DNA from: Elymus sibiricus
Taxonomy: Eukaryota > Streptophyta > Magnoliopsida > Poales > Poaceae
Reading direction: 5' to 3'
DNA length: 64,000 nucleotides
Assembly (NCBI GenBank): GCA_039707655.1
Contig: CM077672.1
Span: forward strand, 200,918,537 to 200,982,536
Made by a program: the position numbers and the translations under genes. Below the pieces are notes generated by a model. That model did no database searches. It was given only the letters and a program-made list of their open reading frames with translations, and was not told the origin of the DNA. Positions 1-11,463 of this stretch are shown here, one piece after another. Numbering within the stretch: position 1 is the stretch's first letter; each line of letters opens with the position of its first letter.

Positions 1-369
1 GGCTGGTAGGCAGAATCGTTTGTTCACTAAGTCGGCACCACCTTGGATAGGCTTTTTCCTCGTGGGTCCGAAATGTAAGAATCCAAATCTGTCACAGCCA
101 TGTAGCCTTTATTATGAAGAATTACATCCCATTTGGTGTGCTAGCTCAAAATAAGTTTGTGGGTGCTGGCGGGTGCTAAGCACTTGGGTTCCGTAATGCA
201 CAATGAGCTCAAGGAGCTAGCGAGAGTAATGTTATTTCCCTTGGTTGGGATTTGTTACAATATTTCTCTGATAATTAAAGAAATGGCAAGCCTTTTGCCT
301 TGTTTCAAATAAAATATGACAGTCACAGCCGAGTTGAAAAGGGCAACAACATCTAACTCCAGAACTGTT

Positions 370-2053
370 TTCGGCAGTCACAATCAAATGGATCGGTCAG
401 ATCCATACAATGAACATCCTGGGTCATAAAATTTACTGGATAATGACCACAAGATGTTGTAAATAGAGCCCGACATGTTCAGAAGCCCTTTTGTCCACCT
501 GATACTCCTTTTTTTGCTCTTCGACATACCCATCCATCAAAACCATGCTGCTGATAAACTTAATCCTGATGGACAATAGTAACCTTGCATTCAACAGGAA
601 GAACATGACAAATCTAGTGTTTGCATGGTTGTCTACATATCATTCCAGCGTTATTGTCTTCAATCAAATGTCATGAGAACTGAGAAAATCCCGGTGCTTA
701 CGAAACCACCGATTGGTTATGCCTTTCTTACCCCGTCCCGTTGCCTAAATAGACATGAAGATTGAAAATAGTTAAGGTCTAAAAAAGAGTGTCGAAAGAG
801 CAATAGCTGAATGGATAATTCTAGTACATTATATACGGGATTCCAGTGTGCGTGAAATTATCACCTTTATATACAACTTCTCCAGACATGGAAAGCATTG
901 TAGCAAGCCAATAATCTTGGTCAGATCAAAACTACTCATATTGATATATAAGATCTTGACAGAATCCAGCACCATTGATAGGCTATCCATGGACAAACTC
1001 TTCATTGAGCATAGAACAAAATATTAGTACTCCAAGATGATATAGAACTCATACGCACAAATGAAAAATGCAGCTTATGATTACAAGTGTAGATGATAAT
1101 ATACAGTACCTAAATAACTGTGGAGCCAAACACCATCTTGAAATGAGCACAGAGATCATGTATTACACCCAAGGTCCCCAGTTTAGGTGCAGAGACGACA
1201 GTTATTTGCGAAGGTGGATAACGAGAATCAGGGATCAACCTTTGAAGTGAAGGGGCATCTTCCATGAGGAGCTTCCTTCCGTCAAAAGAAATTCCAATTC
1301 TTACAAGGTTAGGCGACTTTATTCGGAAACAACCAATTCTAACTGTCCAAACAAGCACCAAGCACTCCAGGGCAGGGCAACTAGAGTGGATGATGCTGTG
1401 CAATGAGGCCTTCGACATACGAACCCGCACAAGCGAAAGTTTTTTTAAGTGGGAGTCAAAGCTTTTCTACCAGATTGTCTGGTAGTTTGCACAGCGCAAA
1501 GGTGGCGGTGTGGAGAGAGTGGAGGAAAACTGCGAGATGGACATCGGTGCTGAGGGCACAACTACATGGTGTTCGATATGTGGTATGTGATTTCTGTGGG
1601 AATAGTAGAACTCAAGCAGCTGGATTTTTCAGAATTCAGGGGATGTCAGTCAGGCGTCCACCATGCAGGGCATGCACAGGTAGCATGCCGGGATGCAGAG
1701 GCCTTGAACGAAGCCCTGGTGGGAGGAGATGATGGCTCCGGGGAGTTCAAAATCATTAAAGAGAGATAGGCCACGACAGTCGAGATTAAGAGGCACGACG
1801 CGCCATAGAGGGCACCACCGAGATGCGAGGACTTGGGTGCGGCAGCCATCCTTGGTGGGGAGAAGGGAGATGATCTCCCCAATGATGGCATCCGGGAGAT
1901 CGTTGATGTGGTCCGCCCGAGATTCTTCCGGTTCCTCAGATCCAGGGGGTGGCCCTCGCCGCTTCTCCCAGCGTTGCCGGGTGCAGGATCTACAACAGGC
2001 ATGGCCGCTGGCGGGAGCCTCATCTTCTTGGTGCTGGGGCTAGCTGACTCCAT
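370..2053 (-). pseudogene. F-box/FBD gene, copy 1 (disrupted)
   Basis: Minus-strand F-box gene of the plant F-box/LRR/FBD family, whose products act as substrate receptors of SCF ubiquitin ligases. Exon 1 (about 2053-1107) begins MESASPSTKK and contains an F-box (LPDAIIGEIISLLPTKDG, then the tryptophan-rich W..LWR stretch). The N-terminal residues and the F-box are in different frames. Further on it has leucine-rich-repeat-like coding (ALECLVLV, KSPNLVRIGI, APKLGTLGVI). Exon 2 (about 1012-886) has the FPCLEKLYIK signature that precedes the FBD domain. Exon 3 (about 690-370) has the FBD core: FLLNARLL, then DKRASEH. GT-AG borders are plausible (for example GTACTG at 1106). Several frameshifts and in-frame stops occur, including TGA in exon 3, so it is probably a pseudogene. 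Exon limits are approximate. Confidence 0.8.
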
Positions 2054-2639
2054 TTTCCTTGCGGGCGTCACGTTGAGCTCACGGATTTGAGCAGAGTAAT
2101 GAATGACGAGCCTAGTTGTAGTGTGATTGAAGAAGAATGGGGGCTAGGGTTTTCTGTAGCAGTGAGGAAGAAGGGGAGCTGGGGTTTTCTATAGGAGTGA
2201 GGTAAGGAATTTGGGGGTACAAACGGTGGGGGAGACGAGTGGAGCGAGCTGACGTGAGGTGGGAGTGAGGAGGAAGAAGAGCACCCAGGTTTTTTGGGGG
2301 GCGGTGTGCTAGGAAGTGCCTCTCATTAAGTAAATATGGGCTTTTGAATTGATTTTATTATTTAGGGTGGATGGGCTGTTTTGCCTTGGGCCCAGAAAAA
2401 AAATTACTACTAGTAAAGTGGAGACACTCTACCGCTACCCAGAAAAACAATTACTACCAGTACAATGGAGACACTAGCTTCTGGCTCCTCCTCGGTCGTC
2501 GAAACAGCTCCCGCTACTAAATTCTGTTTTACTTTGGTTCACCGACATGCGGGCCATGAAGCGCGCAGGCCCAAATGGCATCCACCAAATTAGAAGGCGG
2601 TATGCAGGCGGAGAGTCACCCCGGTCGTAGTGCGGCTGT
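2054..2639. promoter_or_regulatory. Intergenic gap between the divergent F-box and G genes
   Basis: No coding sequence was recognised here. The two flanking genes point away from each other, so this stretch would hold both promoters. It contains an imperfect direct repeat of about 25 bases, at about 2403 and 2448, ending in GGAGACACT. The corresponding sequence in the second copy (22599-23184) is almost identical. Confidence 0.35.
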
Positions 2640-5344
2640 AATGAGCCGTCATATCACAAAACCCCACCTCCTCGTAGTCTAAGTTGGACGGACGAAGCAA
2701 CCATCATTTCCCTCTTCGTTGAATCCACTTCTACCTCATCGTCTTCAAGAAAGCCAACACTCGCTTCTACCATTGTTCTTCTCTCCCAATGAAGGGAAGG
2801 TAAGCGCATCCGTGATGTTGGTATATTTTCTTTCCAAAAAAATCTTTTGTGAAGCACTAACCGATCATCACTCCCTTTTTTGTTTCATTGTCATTGCGAT
2901 TGTGTTTTCCTTTCGGTTGTCTTCTATTTGTCAGTTTCATGATGGATCAAGGAGAACCGGGCAAAGATCTGCCGATGATGGAGTAGACGCGGGAGGCTAA
3001 TCCCCATGAGACAGAGAGCTCCAAGAAGATGAAGGCCACCACCGAGTCGACCCCAGATACGCTCACAACCAATACTGAGATGGTCAATGCCACGTTTGAG
3101 CTTACAGCCCCCGTGGCCCTGCAGGAGCAGTTTCCCCCCTTCGAGGATGTGCCCCCCCCCGCTGAGCTGCCCAAGGTGATTTTCTTCTTTGCCGATCTTG
3201 ATTGTGGTTTTTCATCTAAGTATGTGATGATAAATAATGCAAGATTTATTTGCTCCGACGCCATGCTACCTTCCCTGTCATGCATACTTTTGACTCTACA
3301 TTGTGGTTTAAATAACTTGTGTTTTTTATATTGGAAAGTAATTCAGAATTTGTTTCTATTTCAATTAGAGCCCTGATGTAGACAAGGATTGTGTGGTTGT
3401 ACATGTCACTCGCTATGAGGTGGATGACCTGAATATACGCACTGGGAAAACAAAGTTCTTAGGTTGTTCGATCCTGGAAGCCATTTGCACTTATACCAAA
3501 GACGAGATGTATTCCAGCCACACTGTTGTCAGGCGTGTTGTCCAGGGTGTACTGAAGCACAAGAAGTTCAAAGCTACTCCTTCGTTTATGAGGCTTAATG
3601 TTCTTGTCAAGCTTATGTAGGAAGATGACGTGGCATGCCTCGACAAACAAGTTTATATATGAGTGGAAAGGCCTGATACGTCTCCAACGTATCTATAATT
3701 TTTGATTGTTCCATGCTATTATAGTATCAATCTTGGATGTTTTTATATGCAATTATATATCATTTTTTGGGACTAACCTATTAACCTAGTGCCTAGTGCC
3801 AGTTGCTGTTTTCTGCTTGTTTTTGGCTGTTTAGAGAAACAGTACCAAATGAAGTCCAAATGCCACAAAACTTTTTGGAGATTTTTTTCTGGACAAAAGA
3901 AACCTTGGAGGCTTTGGGAGGAGGCCAGAAGCCTCACGGAGGCTTCACAAGGCAACAGGGCGCGCCCTAGGGGGGGGCGCCGTGCTGCCTTGTGGGGCCC
4001 ACGTGACTCTGTTTGACCTAATTCCACTTCTATAAATTCACAAATATTGGGAAACCCCTTGAGAGCCAGAAGAGAAAACCTTTCAACCACCGCAAGCCTC
4101 TGTTCTTTCGCGATCCCATCTGGAGGCCTTTTCCGGTACTCTGTCGGAGGGGGAATCCATCACGGAGGGCTTCTACATCAACCTTGCTGCCCTTCCAATG
4201 ATGTGTGAGTAGTTTACCACAGACCTATGGGTCCGTAGCTAGTAGCTAGATGGCTTCTTCTCTCTCTTTGATCTTCAATACCTTGTTCTCCTTGATGTTC
4301 TTGGAGTTCTATCCGATGTAATCTTCTTTTGCGGTGTGTTTGTCGGGATCTGATGAATTGTGAGTTTATGATCGGATTATTCATGAGAAATATTTGAGTC
4401 TTCTCTGAACTCTTTTATGCATGATTGTTATAGCTTTGTATTTCTCTCCAATCTATCGATTTGGTTTGGCCTACTAGATTGATTTATCTTGCAATGGGAG
4501 AGGTGCTTTGTGATGGGTTCAATCTTGCGGTGCTCAATCCCAGTGACAGAAGGGGACATGACACATATTTATATTGTTGCCATTAAGGATAAAAAGATGG
4601 GGTTTATTCATATTGCTTGAATTTGCTTCTGTACATCATGTCATCTTGCTTAAGGCATTACTCTGTTTTTATTAACTTAATACTCTAGATGCATGCTGGA
4701 TAGCGGTCGATGAGTGGAGTAATAGTAGTCGATGGGTGGAGTAATAGTAGTAGATGCAGGCAGGAGTCGGTCTACTTGTCTCGGACATGATGCCTATATA
4801 CATGATCATTGCCATGAATCTGTCATAATTATTTGCTTTTCTATCAATTGCCCAACAGTAATTTGTTTCCCACCGTACGTTTATGTGCTCAAGAGAGAAG
4901 CCTCTAGTGAAAACTATGGCCCCCAGGTCTATCTTTATCATATAAAAAACCTACAAATACCTTCCTGCAATTTATTTAATTTATTTTAATTAGTATTTCA
5001 GTTTATCTATTTACCTCGATAAGATTTAATCCTTGCAAATAACCGCTAAGAGGATTGACAACCCTCTTATTTGCGTTGGGTGCAAGTGTTTGCTCTTGTG
5101 TGTGCATGTATGCTTAACGGAATTTTGCTTGGTTCTCCTACTGGATTGATAACCTTGGTTCTTAACTGAGGGAAATACTTATCTCTACTGTACTGCATCA
5201 TCCTCTCCTCTTTGGGGAAATACCAATGCAGACTACAAGTAGCAAGGCCACAAGGTTATCTTCAACAAGGTTGACAGGATTGAGCTGCTGCCGGATGTCC
5301 TCGAGGATGTTCATGGCAAGGTTTGTCCTGTGTCCATCCCCAAT
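2640..5344 (+). pseudogene. Unidentified gene G, copy 1, cut by a solo LTR
   Basis: Gene of unknown function. A 5' non-coding exon ends at GGGAAG|GTAAGC (about 2799). An intron runs to TTTGTCAG (about 2933). Coding probably starts at ATG 3029, because an upstream in-frame ATG at 2942 is followed by TAG at 2984. Exon 3029-3175 (acidic/proline-rich, PPFEDVPPPAELPK) joins at GT 3176/AG 3368 in the same frame to exon 3369 onward, which supports the model. The second exon reads without a stop for 83 codons to TAG at 3618, where copy 2 has AAG. The 3' part of the exon (IYEWKGHKVIFNKVDRIE, then LLPDVLEDVHGK) is split by the solo LTR at 3674-5244 and resumes at 5250. Its frame does not connect cleanly to the upstream part. 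I do not recognise the protein family. Confidence 0.6.
3674..5244 (+). mobile_element. Solo LTR inside gene G (copy 1)
   Basis: Starts TGATACGTCTCC and ends GTAGCA. It is flanked by a perfect 5-bp target duplication AGGCC (3669-3673 and 5245-5249), so it is a complete LTR left after recombination between two LTRs of one element. Length 1571 bp. It has no internal region. It carries a small tandem duplication near 4707-4750 (units beginning GTCGATG.GTGGAGTAATAG). I recall this LTR type as very abundant in wheat (gypsy, Sabrina/WHAM-like group), but the family name is uncertain. Confidence 0.9.
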
Positions 5345-6540
5345 TAGATCGATGGCATGAAATAGTTGGCCCAGCTAGTGTTTCAAAGTAGTTTGGATTT
5401 TGTTTAATTACCCGAACCTTGTGTATTATCGAGCCCTCTCGGGGGGGGGGGGGGGTAGTACTCTGTTTGAATCCCTCTATGGGAACTACTGCTACTTTTG
5501 TGTGCCCGACAATCATGTGAGAACCCACGTAATTGTTGCCGAAACAGATGCATCCTCACTTGTTTTTTCATGTAATATGGCATGGTAAGACATAAGTTAC
5601 CACTTTTATCATACGAGTAGTGTGTGTTTGATGGAATATAGTACTTGTTTGACAACTCCTGGTGCGCGACGTATACATAGGGTAGGTAATGCTGGTTAAA
5701 TACTTGTAAACATTGTTGGTGCTACGTATCTTGTTATAGTGGTTCATGCAGTTAACTGAGGCCACAATGTACATTCCAAATGTTCACACGCTAGTCCAGC
5801 ATTCATGTGGAACATTCACATTAAACTCAACTTCATAAAGTACTTCAAAAGCATAAGTTCAACAATTTTATACATCTCAATGATTCATAGAACATAACCA
5901 AAATTTACAAATTCATAGCGAAAGACAAAGTTGTGAGAAGGTTTACAAATTAGTAAAAATCAAGCGAGGCTTCTCTGAGCAAAGGGCCTCCCTAGGCACG
6001 CTTTAATTTCCTGGGGTTCACTCTGGCTTTTCTTTTTGCCACCATCCAGGGTTAGGTTCTCTTATTCCAGAATGACAAATTATAATTGTGTTCTCAGTTG
6101 GAATACTGAACTGAACCTTGTAGTGGACTGACCATCTGAACTTCTTGTGCAGTTCCACTAAATTTAAGCACCAATATTTACAGAAATAAGCAGAACACAA
6201 TGCCTCTTGTCCGCACCTGGCCCCAAAACCTCCGCGCAGCCATGCCAGCTAGTCCTCTGGTCATCCGTGATCTGGGAACGAGTGTATTTCCAACAAGGAC
6301 ACAGTGCTTGTTTTTTCTGCCACACATGACAGGCTCGTTCCTGCACTGCAATCAGGAAGTAAACGTACGAATCAACTTATTTTAGATTGCGTTGGTCATT
6401 CTACCTAGTTACTACCAATGTAGGAATACCTTGAATATGGGTGGCTAGACGATGATAGGAGGAACAGTCATCTGATTTTGTGTAGTTCTACTAAAATTGA
6501 GGTGTGTGCTGATTGCACAAATAGAAACGATATGGAGACC
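5345..6540. other. Non-coding stretch downstream of gene G
   Basis: Probably starts as the 3' untranslated region of gene G. It holds a 15-G run at 5441-5455 (17 G in the second copy). From about 5760 to 6540 I see short minus-strand open frames with exon-like composition near 6020-6350, but no domain, start or splice pattern that I can defend. The sequence is almost identical in copy 2 (25897-27090). Confidence 0.4.
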
Positions 6541-7172
6541 GAGGAGAACATTGTATTGAAGATCAAAAAGAGAGAAGAAGCCATCTAGCTACTAACTATG
6601 GACCCGAAGGTCTATGGTAAACTAGTCACGCATCATCAGAAGGGCAGCAAGGTTGATGTAGAGCCCCTCCGTGATCGATTCCCCCTCTGGCAGATTACCG
6701 GAGAAGGACCCCAGATGGGATCTCTTTGGAACAGAAGCTTGCGGTGGCGGAAAAAGTATTTCGTGGACTCCCCTGAGGGTTTCCGATTTTTCCTGAATTT
6801 ATAGTGGTGGAATTAGGTCAAACGGAGCTGAGGTGGGCCCATGAGGCACCAGGGCGCGCCTGCCCCCCCAGGCGTGCCCTGGTGGCTCGTGGCCACCTCC
6901 TCTGGCGTCTGGTCTTCTCCCGAGGCTTATAGTGTTGTATATGTCCACAAAAAAATCTCCAAAAAGTTTCGTGGCATTTGGACTTCATTTGGTATTGATA
7001 TTCTGTAAAACAAAAACAGGGCAGAAAACAGCAACTGGCACTGGGCACTAGGTTAATAGGTTAGTCTCCAAAAATGATATATAATTGCTGTAAATGTATA
7101 TAAAAACATCCAAGATTGATAATATAACAACATGGAACAATCAAAAATTATAGGTACGTTGGAGACGTATCA
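6540..7172 (-). mobile_element. Truncated inverted LTR, same type as the solo LTR (copy 1)
   Basis: The reverse complement reads TGATACGTCTCCAACG... from 7172 leftwards and follows the first ~630 bases of the solo LTR at 3674, though clearly diverged from it. The other end of the LTR is missing and no target duplication could be found. Its intact terminus abuts element D at 7173, which suggests that it inserted into D and later lost its distal part together with the 5' part of D. Left limit approximate. Confidence 0.8.
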
Positions 7173-8244
7173 CGCCTCGACGCGAACCTCGCAAAAGGAA
7201 TACCCCGGGTGATCGACCTCGGAAGAGGAAGAAAATCTCCGGCCACCCCGGGACAACTCTGGATGGCCTTCTGGATAAACCATGCCCGATCCACGCCGTG
7301 CTAATCAACTCCTGCCCGACTCACAGTCTTCGCGACTGTTGGGTATTGAGGCAGGTGGCTAAATGGGGACCCGCCCTCTTGGCGGGCACCTCCTGCCACC
7401 TCGAACAGACCTTGAAAGAGGACGAGGTCCTAATGATCTGCGAGACCTTCAAGTCCAACAACCAGCGCAAATGGGCTCTGCGAGAAATCAATTCCGTCTG
7501 GCAAGTACGATCTCGGGGCGCGTGGATAGACATGCCGATTACCTTCGACCATAATGCTTGACTGAGGTCAACCCTGGATAGGTGTCCCGCCACGCTGGTC
7601 CTCAACCCTATCATGGACAACTGCCGGCTCCATAAGGTCCTTATGGACGAAGGCAGCAGTTTGAATCTAATATACGCGGACACTCAGGATAAAATGCGCA
7701 TCGATAAATCACGCATAGAACAGAGAACCACCACCTTTAAAGGCATAGTCCCCAGACGAGAGGCACGCTGCAGCGGACGAATAACCTTGGACGTAGTCTT
7801 TGGAACCCCAGATAATTACCGCTCTGAAGAGATCACGTTCCACGTCACTCCTTTCAAGAGCCGGTACCACGCCCTTCTCGGACGGGACGCTTTTTCTAGA
7901 TTTCAAGCGGTGCCGCACTACAGCTACATGAAGCTCAAGATGCCAGGCCCGAAAGGGATCATCACCATCTCAAGCGACCCCGACAGGGCACTCAAAGCTG
8001 AGATTAAAATGGCGTCCCTTGCCCTTGAGGCTCTGGCCGAAGCCTTCGCGGCCGAGGAGCTAACCACGCTACGCACCGAAGTCGATCCGGACGATGTCGT
8101 CCTCGACAAAAGATCGAAGCCCACTTCCTTCAAACCGGCTGACAAAATAGTCAAATTCCAAGTACACCCCACAGATCCTTCTAAAACGGCATCCATAAGG
8201 GCTAACCTCGACCTGGAGGTTGCCGAAGCCTTACGCACTTTCCT
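7173..8244 (+). pseudogene. Element D gag end and protease, copy 1
   Basis: Polyprotein fragment of a Tat-lineage Ty3/gypsy element. The left part has a CPIH...THSLRDC zinc-knuckle-like pattern typical of the gag C-terminus. The right part is the aspartic protease: VLMDEGSSLNLIY and, later, YHALLGRDAFSRF. The catalytic motif is DEG here and DGG in the second copy, so this copy has a G-to-E change at codon 7648-7650. A TGA at 7559-7561 (an R codon in copy 2) interrupts the frame. Sequence homology to D ends at 8244. The 5' LTR and N-terminal gag of D are absent. Confidence 0.85.
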
Positions 8245-9220
8245 ACTGATTATGCTCTAATAAGTTTATGTTGCTTACATAATTGCGTATTTGGTGTGAT
8301 GCCGTCTCGAGAGCGCCGCGCGCTCGCGACCCCTCTCCTGACCATTCCGTGAGCGGGGGCTAGGTACGGTGCCTGTGCTTGGGTCCGTCCCTGCAGCGCC
8401 GCTAAATCCAAGTGACTGAGCTCTGGCTCGCGGGCCTGCTCCCGTGCACGTCACCTCACCGAGGTCCTTGGTGCCTTATCTCCTCACGCAACGGCCACGA
8501 GCAGGCTAGCAAGCGCAAGTCGCTCCCCCAGTGTGTGATTTGTCGACGTGCAGTTGTCTCTAGAGGCAAGCCACTCGGGAGCCACGCGGGCAGCGTCTCG
8601 CGAGCCGGCCTGTGGCGGTCGCCTCGGCAAGGGACCTCGCGAGACGAAGACTTCGAGGGCCAAGCCTCGAGAAGTGTGCCTCGTGAGCCGCGCGCGCCGC
8701 GCGCTCCTTGTGAGCTGTGGCTCACCCAACGCTACCCTCTGCGAAAAGCTAAGTCTAACCACCTCGCGGGATGCCCTCACTATCACTCGAGTTCCCTCCC
8801 TTCGCGATCTCGCTAAGTGCTAGCATTTCTCTTTCGCGCGAGCCGCTTGAACGCCAAAGGGGGGCTTCCTGAGCATCGCGCCTCAGGAGCCCTCACTAGC
8901 TCCCGGTGCACCTCACCTCCAGGCCTTGTCTAGGCATCGCGACCTGACATACCAGTGATGGCTGCAGGCCCGCTCGGGGGCTGGGTCTTGATGGCGTAGA
9001 GCGCCGAGGCAAACGAGAAAGAGAAAAATAGGCCTCGCGAGAGGACTTTGGGAGGGAACACACACGTTCCAAACCACAAGAGCATTAAATTAAAACATAG
9101 ATGCCACTATTTTCACACCCCCATGGGCATACATCGATCCAGTGCAGGAGAAAAAAAAAAGAAAGAGGCCTAGGCGGGGCGTCGTCGTCCCCGAGACTCC
9201 AACACGGACGCCACACGCGC
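8245..9220. other. Element E non-coding region between pol and the antisense gene
   Basis: No coding sequence supported. It contains the block GAGCGGGGGCTAGG... to CTCACCGAGGTCCTTGG, which recurs at 37200-37320 and, inverted, at 52720-52860. It also has scattered CCTCGCGAGG palindromes and an AT-rich segment near 9070-9120 that corresponds to 37830-37890 of element C. It probably includes the 3' untranslated region of the antisense gene. Confidence 0.6.
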
Positions 9221-9813
9221 CTAGTTGGAGTCTTCATCTTCGCTCTTGACGCGGGGGGTGCTGTCGTCGCTCCCACTTCCACCGGAGGAGGCGGCACCGT
9301 TGTCGCTGTCGTCCTCGCTGGAGGAGCCGCTGTAGCTGCCGTCCTCGCTCTCTGCGCAGCACTCCAGATGGCTACCGGAGATCCCGAAGAACTTCACGAA
9401 GAGCGTGGCGGCCCCATCGTACTTGAACTGAAGGACGTGGCCTCGCTTCAGGCCACGAGCGAGGGCGAACGACTTCCACCCCTGCTTCAAGAACATGAAG
9501 CCCAAGGGGGTGAACTCCATCGCCACCTAGGAGTGGCCGTTGCAGCAGCCATCCGCCTGCACCCACAGCCCAAGGGCGCGCGGTCCGCCATCGCCTCCTC
9601 GAAGGAGTCGGGAAGCCGGAGCCAGGTGCAGGGCCGGCGATGCATGTTCACTATGAACTCGTGAGCCACCTCCGCTGAGTGGCTCCCTGCCTGGGGTGGT
9701 AGGGCGGCTGCCCCGCCGTGGCCTCCTCGGCAGCGGGCACCGCGCCCGCGGGCGGCGCCCCTTCTACGACCGCTGGGGCCGGCACCGGCAGCCGCCAGAG
9801 AGCGCTCGCGCCC

Positions 9814-11343
9814 TGATACGTCCCCATCGTATCTATAATTTTTGATTGTTTCATGCCAATATTCTACAACTTTCACATATTTTTGGCAACATTTTATATT
9901 ATTTTTGGGACTAACATATTGATCCAGTGCCCAGTGCCAGGTCCTGTTTGTTGCCTGTTTTTTGTTTCGCAGAATATCCATATCAAACGAAGTCCAAATG
10001 CAATAAAATTTTACGAAGAATTATTTTAGAATATATGTGATTTTTGGGAGGTGGAATCAACGCAAGGCGGTGCTCATGGGCCCCACGAGGCACCAGGGCG
10101 CGCCAGGGGGGCCCGGCGCTCCGTGGTGCCTCGTGAGGCCCTCGTAGGTCGGTTGGTGCCCTTCTTCGGCCGCAAGGAAGCTGATATCCGGAGATTTTTT
10201 TTGTTAAAATTTCAGCGCAATCGGAGTTACGGATCTCCGGGAATTTAAGAAACGGTGAAGGGCCAGAAAACAGGAACGCGAAACAGAAGAGAACAGAGAG
10301 AGAGAGATAGAGAGATCCAATCTAGAGGGTCTCCTACCCCTCCGCCGCCATGGCAGCCTTGGATCAGAGGGGAAACTCTCCTCCCATCTAGGGGGGAATC
10401 CAAGGAAGAAGAAGAAGAAGGGGGGCTCTCTCCCCCTCTCTTCCGGTGGCGCCGGAGCGCCGCCGGGGGAACCATCGTGATGGCGATCTACACCAACAAC
10501 TTCGCTGCCGTCACCACCAACTCTCTCCCTCTCTATGCAATGGTGTAACCTCTCTTTTCCCGCTGTAATTCTCTACTTAAACATGGTGCTTAATGCTACA
10601 TATTATTATCCAATGATTTGTGGCCATCCTTTGATGTTTGAGTAGATTCGTTTTATCCTATGGGTTGATTGATGATCATGATTGGTTTGAGTTGTATGTT
10701 TTATTTTGGTGCTGTCCTATGGTGCCCTCTGTGTCACACAAGCATGAGGGATTCCCGCTGTAGGGTTTGCAATACGTTCATAATTCTCTTATGGTGGGTG
10801 GCTAGAGTGACAGAATCTTACACCCGAGTAAGGGGGTTGTTGCGTTTGGGAGTAAAGGGGACTTGATACTTAATGCTATGGTTGGGTTTTAGCTTAATGA
10901 TCTTTGGTAGTTGTGGATGCTTGCTAGAGTTCCAATCATAAGTGCATATGGTCCAAGTACGGAAAGTAAGTTAGCTCATGCCTCTCCCTCATATAAAATT
11001 GCAATAATGATTACCGGTCTAGTTATCGATTGCCTATGGACAAATAATTCTCTTGTGTTACAAAAGTTTTCTACTGAACAACTAACTTTTATTATCTTGC
11101 AAATTACTCGTAGTTTTATTCTTGCAAAGTACTTCTATTTTTATTCTTGCAAACCTATCCTATCACCTACAAAATAGTTTCATACTTGTTCTAGGTAAAG
11201 CGAACGTTAAGTGCGCGTAGAGTTGTATCGGTGGTCAATAGAACTTGAAGGGAATATTAATTCTACCTTTAGCTCCTCGTTGGGTTCGACACTCTTATTT
11301 ATCGAAAAAGCTACAATTGATCCCATATACTTGTGGGTTATCA
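9814..11343 (+). repeat. Element S 5' LTR
   Basis: Begins TGATACGTCCCC and ends GGGTTATCA; 1530 bp. It is almost identical to the 3' LTR apart from scattered substitutions and small indels (for example the GAGAGATAGAGAGATCC stretch near 10300 is longer than its 3' counterpart). This points to a fairly recent insertion, but I have not counted differences. Confidence 0.93.
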
Positions 11344-11354
11344 AGACCTTTTTC

Positions 11355-11372
11355 TGGCGCCGTTGCCGGGGA
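11355..11372 (+). promoter_or_regulatory. Element S primer-binding site (tRNA-Asp type)
   Basis: TGGCGCCGTTGCCGGGGA lies 11 bases after the 5' LTR and is complementary to the 3' end of plant tRNA-Asp. It would prime minus-strand DNA synthesis. The tRNA assignment is from memory of plant tRNA-Asp. Confidence 0.8.
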
Positions 11373-11463
11373 GCAATAGCGTGGGGTTGATATTCTCATG
11401 TGTGCTTGTTTGCTTTATCACTAAGTAGTTTTTATTTTGTGCTCTTGTTTTCTATCTTTAGTT

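Larger units (their letters stand above)
1..8244 (+). repeat. Left copy of a large direct duplication (unit 1, visible part)
   Basis: Positions 1-8244 correspond collinearly to 20974-28794, with only scattered substitutions, a few short indels and one 425-base deletion in the right copy. The same components occur in the same order and orientation: F-box gene, gene G, solo LTR with its target duplication, truncated inverted LTR, and element D protease fragment. Homology stops at the shared TCCT ending at 8244 and 28794. The left copy then enters element E, whereas the right copy continues into the rest of element D. The left edge of the unit lies outside the window. Confidence 0.95.

Noticed and set aside
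5760..6400. Minus-strand gene downstream of gene G
   Set aside because: Some exon-like composition, but no recognisable domain and no convincing start, stop or splice sites.
3674..7172. One long-terminal-inverted-repeat DNA transposon spanning both inverted LTR sequences
   Set aside because: The left arm is a complete 1.57 kb LTR with its own AGGCC duplication at 3669/5245, and the right arm is a diverged, truncated LTR. No duplication flanks the pair.
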